From Hoeflea sp. (GTDB lineage: Bacteria; Pseudomonadota; Alphaproteobacteria; Rhizobiales; Rhizobiaceae), in the NCBI RefSeq assembly GCF_030682515.1, contig NZ_JAUXOD010000025.1, positions 1 to 64,000 of the forward strand: a stretch of 64,000 bases of DNA, read 5' to 3'. Of this stretch, positions 58,424-64,000 are shown one piece after another. The position numbers and the translations under genes were made by a program. Positions within the stretch are counted from its first letter, which is position 1. Each line of letters starts with the position of its first letter. Below the pieces are notes generated by a model. It had not been told where the DNA came from and ran no database searches. It saw nothing but the letters and a program-made list of their open reading frames with translations.

Positions 58424-58891
58424 TCAAAGCGCCTGGGCCGCTTCGAGCACGTCCTTGGCATGGCCCGGAACCTTCACCTTGCGCCAGACCCTGGCGATCT
58501 TGCCGTCCGGGCCGATGAGGAAGGTGGTGCGCTCGACGCCCATATAGGAGCGCCCATACATGCTTTTTTCGGTCCAGACGCCATAGGCCTCGAGCACCGA
58601 CTTGTCTTCGTCGGAGGCCAGGATGACGCCGAGCTTGTGCTTGGCGACGAACTTGTCGTGCGCCTTGACGGGATCGGGCGACATGCCGACCACGACGGCG
58701 CCCGCCTTGGCGAAATCGGCCGCGAGAGCCGTGAAATCAACGGCTTCGACGGTGCAGCCGCTGGTGTCGTCCTTGGGATAGAAATAGAGGACGACGGCCT
58801 TGCCCGCAAAATCTGCAAGTGACACTTTTCCGCCGCCATCGCGTGGCAAATCAAAGTTCGGCGCTGCCATGCCTTCACCCAGTTCGCTCAT
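58424..58891 (-). CDS. bcp: Peroxiredoxin, Bcp/PrxQ family, 1-Cys type
   Basis: 155 residues: MSELGEGMAAPNFDLPRDGGG at the start, FYPKDDTSGCTVEAVDF with the peroxidatic Cys46. The resolving Cys normally five residues later is Val51, and no other cysteine exists, so it must use an external thiol. Reduces peroxides. The ATG at 58891 is chosen; the frame runs further upstream without support. Heads the bcp-DUF455 operon. Confidence 0.92.
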   Translation of the reverse strand: MSELGEGMAAPNFDLPRDGGGKVSLADFAGKAVVLYFYPKDDTSGCTVEAVDFTALAADFAKAGAVVVGMSPDPVKAHDKFVAKHKLGVILASDEDKSVLEAYGVWTEKSMYGRSYMGVERTTFLIGPDGKIARVWRKVKVPGHAKDVLEAAQAL

Positions 58892-59016
58892 TTCAATTTC
58901 CTTTCGCCGTTCAACGGAATTGCTTTGCAGATGACCCTGACCCGAGGCGATATATAAACGCAAGCGCCACAGTCCACAGAATCACCCAAAAAAAGAAAGC
59001 GGACCATCGCACGCAC

Positions 59017-62000
59017 ATGGCGGATCAAGAGACAGACAAGGTTCATTTCCGCAAACGCGACATTGTCGCCCTGAATGAACTGCCGTCAGCCACATCCGAA
59101 GACCAGATCCTTGTGCGTGGCTATCATCCGCGGCGCTGGAGCGTCTCGGTGCTGCGCTGGACCCTCGGCATCCTTCTGGTCCTGGCGCTGGCGGTGGGGG
59201 GCGGCCTCGCGGCGCTCGAGGCGGGGTTTGCCGACGGCTTTGTCCGGGACAGAGCGCAACGGGCGCTGGCGCAGGCGGTCGGGCCTGACAACCGGGCGGA
59301 ACTGAGCTCCGCCGGGCTTCGCCTGACACGGCGTGGTCGGCTGGCGCTCGAAGCGCGCGATGTCTCGGTCGAGCGGCGGGACGGCACCACGCAAGCCAAT
59401 TACGTCAAGAGCGTTCTCATCGGCCTGGATCCGGTGGCGCTGCTTTCGGGGCAGATCTCGGTGACGTCGGTCGATATTGCCGGCGTCGGCCTGACGGCGC
59501 CCGAGAGCGAGGGGTTCACGCTCACAGATCTTGCCAGTTTCCGTGTCGATGCCACGGACGCCATGATCGAGGAAATGTTCCTGGTGCTCAACCGGATCGC
59601 CGGGCAGGTCAACGCGATCGAGGCCGGCGCGTTCCGGTTTTCCGACATCACCATATCGGGCCGCGGCGAGGGGATCGAGGTCGCAAACGCCGAGGTGCGC
59701 AGGCTTGATCGGCTGAACTACGAGATCAATGCGGAAGTGGTGCGCGCCGGGCAGGCGATCAGCATCGAGGCGACGGCCAAGGGGACGGTCAATGACACCG
59801 GGCTTTCGGAGATCACCGCCAGGATCGAGGGCTTTGCACTGGAGATTGCCACGGGGGAAGTCGCCGAGCGTCAGAACGGCGTCTCGATGCCGCTGTCCAT
59901 CGCCTTCAGCGCCTCGCGGGCGCGACCGGGCGTGGAGCCGGCGCTGTCGGCCAATCTGAGCGCGCGGGACGGAACCATCACCATGGGCGGCGTCGCCGCC
60001 GAACTGCGCGACGCGCGCGTGCGCCTGATCTACATGCCGGCCCAGAACAAGATCGAGATCACGCCGTCGGTGATCCGCATCGGCGAGACGGTACTGCCGT
60101 TCACCGGCGGACTGATCGATGCCGACAGGATCGACGAGGTGGAGGGCGCGGGCATCGCCTTTGATTTCGTCATCAAGGAAGGGCGTGCGGCACCCGGCGA
60201 TTCCGACGAGGCGCCGATCTCGTTCGACGGCAAGGCGCTGGGACGCTTTGACGCCGCGGCACGGCTGCTGGTGGCCGAGGAGCTGGCGCTGGCCACTCCG
60301 CAGGGCGACCTCTACGGATCGGCCTCCTGGCACTTCGTCGAGGGGATTTCGCCCGAGATCAACCTGGTGGCGCGGGTGCCGCGGATGTCGATGGCCGCAG
60401 TCAAGCAGTTCTGGCCCTATTGGGTGGGCAAGATGGCGCGGACCTGGGTGCTTGACAATCTCTATGGCGGCATCGTGAGCAACGGACGCATCCAGCTTGC
60501 AGCCCCCGCCGGCCATTATTCCGCGACCGGCGACGCGAGCTTTGACGAGGACCAGCTGCAGATCGATTTCGATGTCGAGCGCGCGCGGATGAATGTGGCG
60601 GGCGATATTCCGCCGCTGCGCGACACCAAGGGCCACATGCGCCTCCGGGGAACCCATGTCAGCCTGAAGATCGATTCGGCGACGGCGTTCTTCCCGACCG
60701 GCCGCAGCGTCAATGTGACGGATGCGCGGTTTTCGATCCCAGAGGCGGACAAGCAGCCGCTGATGGCCGACCTGGTGATGTCGGTCAGCGGCAAGGCCGA
60801 CGCGGTCGCCGAGCTGATCAGCTACCATCCGATCAATGCGCTCGACCAGATCGGCTTCAAACCGGGGGAACTGAGCGGGGAGATTTCCTCGACGGTGACC
60901 GCCCGCTTCGGTCTCATCGCCTCACAGTCGCCGCCGCCGCCCGACTGGACCGTCGATCTCACGATGACCGACGTGGATCTCGCCAAGGCGGTCGAGGGCC
61001 GGATGCTCACGGACATGGACGGCAGCCTGCGTGTAACGCCGGACCGGGCCGAGCTCAAGGCCGACGCGCTGGTGGATGGCTCGCGAATGACGCTCGACGT
61101 GTTGCAGCCGGTCGGCGGCTCTTCCGTCATCGCGGCGCGAGAATTGTCGGGAACGCTGAGCCCCGAAGCACGGGAGAAAATGGCGCCCGGCACCGGCGAG
61201 CTGATCTCCGGACCGGTTGGATTTGTCCTGAAGGCGGAGGTGGGTGGCCGTCAGGTCGTCAGCCTGGACCTCAAGCCGGCAACGCTGACCGTTCCCGGCA
61301 TCGGCTGGACCAAGGCCAAGGGCGTTGCCGCACGCCTCGACTTTGTGATGAAGGCCGAGGGCGACGTCACCCGGCTCTCCGACGTCAAACTGTCGGGGGA
61401 CGGGTTTCAAGCGAACGGCACAGTCACGCTCTCACAAGGGCGCCTCTCCTCCGCGACATTCGATCGGGTCGCGCTATCGCCGCGCGATGAGTACCGGGCC
61501 GACATCACAGCCAAGTCGGGGGCCTATCTGGTCAAGATCGGCGGCAAGTCGATCGATGTGCGCCCGCTCATGGCGCGCGCCAAAACCTTCGAGGCGGGCG
61601 GGCAGGCAAGCTCGGCCAATGCCCTCAACGTGTCGCTGTCCGGAACGGTCGACACGATGCACGGCTATTCCGACGAGAGGCTGTCATCGGCAACGGTGAG
61701 CTACAAGGGGCAGGGCGGGCGCATCGACCTTCTCGACGTCAAGGCCGTCACAGGCAGCGGCCAAGCGATGGTGATGAAGATTTCGGGCGGTAGTGCAGGC
61801 GAGACGATCGAGATCACCAGCGGTGATGCGGGCGCCATGGCCCGGTTTGCCGGCATTTACGGCCGCATGCAGGGCGGCCTGGTCAATATCCGGCTCACCC
61901 GCAGGGACGGTCCCCTGCGGCGCGGCGTGATCGACGTGCGGAATTTCACGCTGGTGGGCGAGCCTCGGCTTGAATCGATGATCTACACGCCGAGCAAGAA

Positions 62001-62400
62001 GGACGGCCGCAGCCTCAAGGATGCAGCCAAGGCGGATGTCAATGTCTCCCAGGCAAGCTTCGAGGTGGCAAATGCCAAGCTGCTGATGGGCAATGGCGGC
62101 TTGCAGATCAGCGACGGAGTTATCCGCGGCCCGGAAATCGGCGCCTCGTTCCAGGGACTGGTCAGCGACGGGAAGGGCAACACCGATCTCACCGGAACGC
62201 TGATGCTGGCCTATGGCATCAACCGGCTGTTCGCGGACGTGCCGGTGATCGGCGCTCTGCTGGGCAATGGCAGGGATCGCGGACTGTTCGGGATCACCTT
62301 CCGGCTTGCAGGCAAGACCGAATCGCCGCTTTTGCAGGTCAATCCGCTGTCGGTGATCGCCCCGGGCGTGTTCCGGTCGATCTTCGAATTCCGACCATAA
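59017..62400 (+). CDS. YhdP/AsmA-like envelope protein (DUF3971)
   Basis: 1127 residues. One membrane helix near residues 45-70 (VLRWTLGILLVLALAVGGGLAALEAGF), then a very long beta-rich periplasmic part with the DUF3971 region and an AsmA-like C-terminus (ITSGDAGAMARFAGIYGRMQGGLVNIRL..., GTLMLAYGINRLFADVPVIGALLGNGRDRGLFGITFRLAGKT). These 'bridge-like' lipid-transfer proteins (YhdP, TamB, AsmA) carry phospholipid from inner to outer membrane. ATG at 59017. Divergent from bcp. Confidence 0.88.
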   Translation: MADQETDKVHFRKRDIVALNELPSATSEDQILVRGYHPRRWSVSVLRWTLGILLVLALAVGGGLAALEAGFADGFVRDRAQRALAQAVGPDNRAELSSAGLRLTRRGRLALEARDVSVERRDGTTQANYVKSVLIGLDPVALLSGQISVTSVDIAGVGLTAPESEGFTLTDLASFRVDATDAMIEEMFLVLNRIAGQVNAIEAGAFRFSDITISGRGEGIEVANAEVRRLDRLNYEINAEVVRAGQAISIEATAKGTVNDTGLSEITARIEGFALEIATGEVAERQNGVSMPLSIAFSASRARPGVEPALSANLSARDGTITMGGVAAELRDARVRLIYMPAQNKIEITPSVIRIGETVLPFTGGLIDADRIDEVEGAGIAFDFVIKEGRAAPGDSDEAPISFDGKALGRFDAAARLLVAEELALATPQGDLYGSASWHFVEGISPEINLVARVPRMSMAAVKQFWPYWVGKMARTWVLDNLYGGIVSNGRIQLAAPAGHYSATGDASFDEDQLQIDFDVERARMNVAGDIPPLRDTKGHMRLRGTHVSLKIDSATAFFPTGRSVNVTDARFSIPEADKQPLMADLVMSVSGKADAVAELISYHPINALDQIGFKPGELSGEISSTVTARFGLIASQSPPPPDWTVDLTMTDVDLAKAVEGRMLTDMDGSLRVTPDRAELKADALVDGSRMTLDVLQPVGGSSVIAARELSGTLSPEAREKMAPGTGELISGPVGFVLKAEVGGRQVVSLDLKPATLTVPGIGWTKAKGVAARLDFVMKAEGDVTRLSDVKLSGDGFQANGTVTLSQGRLSSATFDRVALSPRDEYRADITAKSGAYLVKIGGKSIDVRPLMARAKTFEAGGQASSANALNVSLSGTVDTMHGYSDERLSSATVSYKGQGGRIDLLDVKAVTGSGQAMVMKISGGSAGETIEITSGDAGAMARFAGIYGRMQGGLVNIRLTRRDGPLRRGVIDVRNFTLVGEPRLESMIYTPSKKDGRSLKDAAKADVNVSQASFEVANAKLLMGNGGLQISDGVIRGPEIGASFQGLVSDGKGNTDLTGTLMLAYGINRLFADVPVIGALLGNGRDRGLFGITFRLAGKTESPLLQVNPLSVIAPGVFRSIFEFRP

Positions 62401-62405
62401 GAAAA

Positions 62406-62432
62406 CCCGCCGGACCCTCAAGATCCGGCGGG
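62406..62432 (-). terminator. Terminator between YhdP-like and tyrS genes
   Basis: cccgccgga / tccggcggg stem (62406-62432). On the minus strand it ends in ttttc, so it terminates tyrS; it also stands 5 bases after the YhdP-like stop. Confidence 0.75.
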
Positions 62433-62459
62433 CTGGAGCATTTGAGGGCTGGACCGGCC

Positions 62460-63713
62460 TTACTGCGGCCGTACCAGCACGTGCTTCTTCTTGCCCATCG
62501 ACAGCTTGATGACGCCGTCGCTGTTGAGATGGCTGGCCGTGACCATTGTCTTGTCGTCGGTGACAGCTTCGTCGTTGAGCCTGATCGCGCCGCCCTGAAC
62601 CTGCCGCCGGGCCTCGCCATTGGAGGCGGCGAGACCGGCGCGGACGAACAGCGCCAAGAGACCGACGCCGGCTTCAAGTTCGGACGCAGCGATGGTGATC
62701 GTCGGCAGATTGTCCGAGATCGCGCCCTCCTCGAAGGTCTTGCGGGCGGTCTCGGCCGCCTCGTCAGCGGCAGCGCGGCCATGCAGCATCGCCGTGACCT
62801 CGGTTGCCAGCGTCTTCTTGGCCTCATTCATCTCCGCGCCCTGAAGCGCTTCGAGCCGGCGGATCTCGTCCATCGGCAGGGTGGTGTAGAGCTTGAGGAA
62901 GCGGCCGACATCGGCGTCTTCGGTGTTGCGCCAGAACTGCCAGAAATCATAGACCGGGAGCAGGTCGGCATTGAGCCAGACGGCGCCATTGGCGGTCTTG
63001 CCCATCTTGGCCCCCGACGAGGTGGTGAGCAGCGGCGAGGTCAGCGCATAGAGCTGCGGGCAGCCCATGCGATGGCCGAGGTCGATGCCGTTGATGATGT
63101 TGCCCCACTGGTCGGACCCGCCCATCTGCACGCGGCAACCGTAGCGCTTGTTCAGTTCGACGAAATCATAGGCCTGGAGGATCATGTAGTTGAATTCCAG
63201 GAACGACAGCGACTGATCGCGGTCGAGCCGGGTCTTGACCGAGTCGAAGGCCAGCATGCGGTTGACCGAGAAATGGCGGCCGACATCGCGCAGGAACTCG
63301 AGGTAGTTCAGCCCGCGCAGCCAGTCGGCGTTGTTGATCATCAGGGCCGGAGTGTCGGCGCGATCGTAATCGAGGTAGTTGCCGAAACACTGCTTGAGCG
63401 AGGCGATGTTCTCCTCGATCATCTCGACCGTCATCAGCTTGCGGGCCTCCTCCTTGAAGGACGGGTCGCCGACCATGCCGGTGCCGCCGCCCATCAGCGA
63501 GATCGGCTGATGGCCGGTCGCCTGCAGCCAGTGCAGCATCATGGTCTGCGTGAGGTGTCCGACATGAAGACTGGAAGCCGTCGGGTCATAGCCGATATAA
63601 GCCGTCACGGTTTCCCTGGCGAACAGGTCATCAAGGCCAGTCTCGTCGGAGAGCTGGTGAATGAAGCCGCGCTCGGAGAGCGTGCGCAGGAAATCGGACT
63701 TGAAGGCTGACAT
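62460..63713 (-). CDS. tyrS: Tyrosyl-tRNA synthetase
   Basis: 417 residues. Class I signatures: HIGH variant HVGHL at residues 50-54, the tyrosine-binding [16 protein letters not shown] variant KMGKT, and a C-terminal S4 domain ([21 protein letters not shown]). ATG at 63713 begins [21 protein letters not shown]. Divergent from anmK, a common rhizobial pairing. Confidence 0.97.
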   Translation of the reverse strand: MSAFKSDFLRTLSERGFIHQLSDETGLDDLFARETVTAYIGYDPTASSLHVGHLTQTMMLHWLQATGHQPISLMGGGTGMVGDPSFKEEARKLMTVEMIEENIASLKQCFGNYLDYDRADTPALMINNADWLRGLNYLEFLRDVGRHFSVNRMLAFDSVKTRLDRDQSLSFLEFNYMILQAYDFVELNKRYGCRVQMGGSDQWGNIINGIDLGHRMGCPQLYALTSPLLTTSSGAKMGKTANGAVWLNADLLPVYDFWQFWRNTEDADVGRFLKLYTTLPMDEIRRLEALQGAEMNEAKKTLATEVTAMLHGRAAADEAAETARKTFEEGAISDNLPTITIAASELEAGVGLLALFVRAGLAASNGEARRQVQGGAIRLNDEAVTDDKTMVTASHLNSDGVIKLSMGKKKHVLVRPQ

Positions 63714-63930
63714 AACACTGTCCTTGGGGTTGTCGGCAATTCCGGGATAGAGATCGGGCCCCACCGGGTGAAGGGCGTCCGGGCGGGCCTTTAGCACTAG
63801 CGGCGGGCGCATTCAACTCAAGCCGGTCACTGCGGCTGCTGACGCGTCTGGCGCGGGCGTGTAAGTACGGCCGGAAAAGAGGGCTGATTCCGCACGGCAC
63901 GGAACGGCCATGGCATTGGGGAAGAAGGTT

Positions 63931-64000
63931 ATGGCGACACACGAGACGGTGAAACGGGCAATCGGGCTGATGAGCGGCACCTCGATGGACGGCATCGATC
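63931..64000 (+). CDS. anmK: Anhydro-N-acetylmuramic acid kinase, partial at window end
   Basis: Only the first 23 codons are in the window: MATHETVKRAIGLMSGTSMDGID. The GLMSGTSMDGID block is the phosphate-binding N-terminus of AnmK. The enzyme turns 1,6-anhydro-MurNAc from wall turnover into MurNAc-6-phosphate. ATG at 63931 with gaagaagg; an in-frame ATG at 63910 is less likely. The gene runs off the right edge. Confidence 0.9.
   Translation, partial: MATHETVKRAIGLMSGTSMDGID

Overview
The window is a high-GC, gene-dense chromosomal segment. Gene families and gene order point to an alphaproteobacterium of the order Hyphomicrobiales (Rhizobiales), perhaps near Hoeflea or Rhizobiaceae/Phyllobacteriaceae. 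The main pointers are cckA, recA next to alaS, the order purC-purS-purQ-purL-bolA with grxD nearby, an F1-ATPase zeta inhibitor (DUF1476), a GGAAC-N16-CGTT stress promoter, a GAAC-N7-GTAC operator at recA, and tyrS divergent from anmK. This assignment is inference from content, because no rRNA gene is present. Almost everything is core chromosome. I see no prophage, CRISPR array, tRNA gene or complete insertion sequence.

Layout. 0.2-6.1 kb: CNNM/CBS transporter-like protein, phosphatidylglycerophosphatase A, a FliO-domain protein and the cell-cycle kinase CckA. 6.1-8.2 kb: a repeat-rich stretch holding a REP/MITE-like palindrome, two longer intergenic palindromes and an OmpA lipoprotein. 8.2-10.4 kb: an orphan BrnA-type antitoxin and the pseudouridine pair psuK-psuG. 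10.5-19.2 kb: recA, alaS, an AraC/GyrI regulator, a DUF1883-GGDEF protein, DedA, a small membrane protein and icd. 19.3-23.2 kb: acetyltransferase, trmJ, murI and a HerA-like ATPase. 23.5-24.1 kb: two tiny stress-type proteins. 24.3-29.9 kb: PNPOx-like protein, pepT, rpsD with a structured leader, glsA, ttcA and an IMPase-like phosphatase. 30-33.3 kb: drug exporter, DUF1176 and DUF2461 proteins. 33.4-39.8 kb: grxD, a phosphodiester glycosidase, a basic H1-like protein, bolA and the purine genes. 40-45.1 kb: zeta inhibitor, HpaI-type aldolase, RBBP9-type hydrolase, purB and small membrane or secreted proteins. 45.1-53.2 kb: P1 peptidase, ABC-type binding protein, and a molybdenum-hydroxylase maturation set (MoxR, CoxE, split XdhC, MocA fusion). 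53.3-64 kb: TfoX-like protein, DEAD-box helicase, fasciclin protein, M23 peptidase, DUF455 and 1-Cys Bcp, a YhdP/AsmA-like giant protein, tyrS and the start of anmK.

Functional threads. The pur genes give most of the formylglycinamidine and SAICAR steps of IMP synthesis, with purB for adenylosuccinate lyase. psuK-psuG, pepT, murI and anmK recycle nucleoside, peptide and wall fragments. The molybdenum-enzyme maturation genes lie here without their target enzyme. The most interesting non-coding items are two RAYT-type palindromes (gggacagtttacttt ends) just after cckA and purB, a multi-hairpin rpsD leader, and an EcfG-type promoter before a DUF3309 gene. I did not find a clear-cut undescribed system; the better leads are in the findings.
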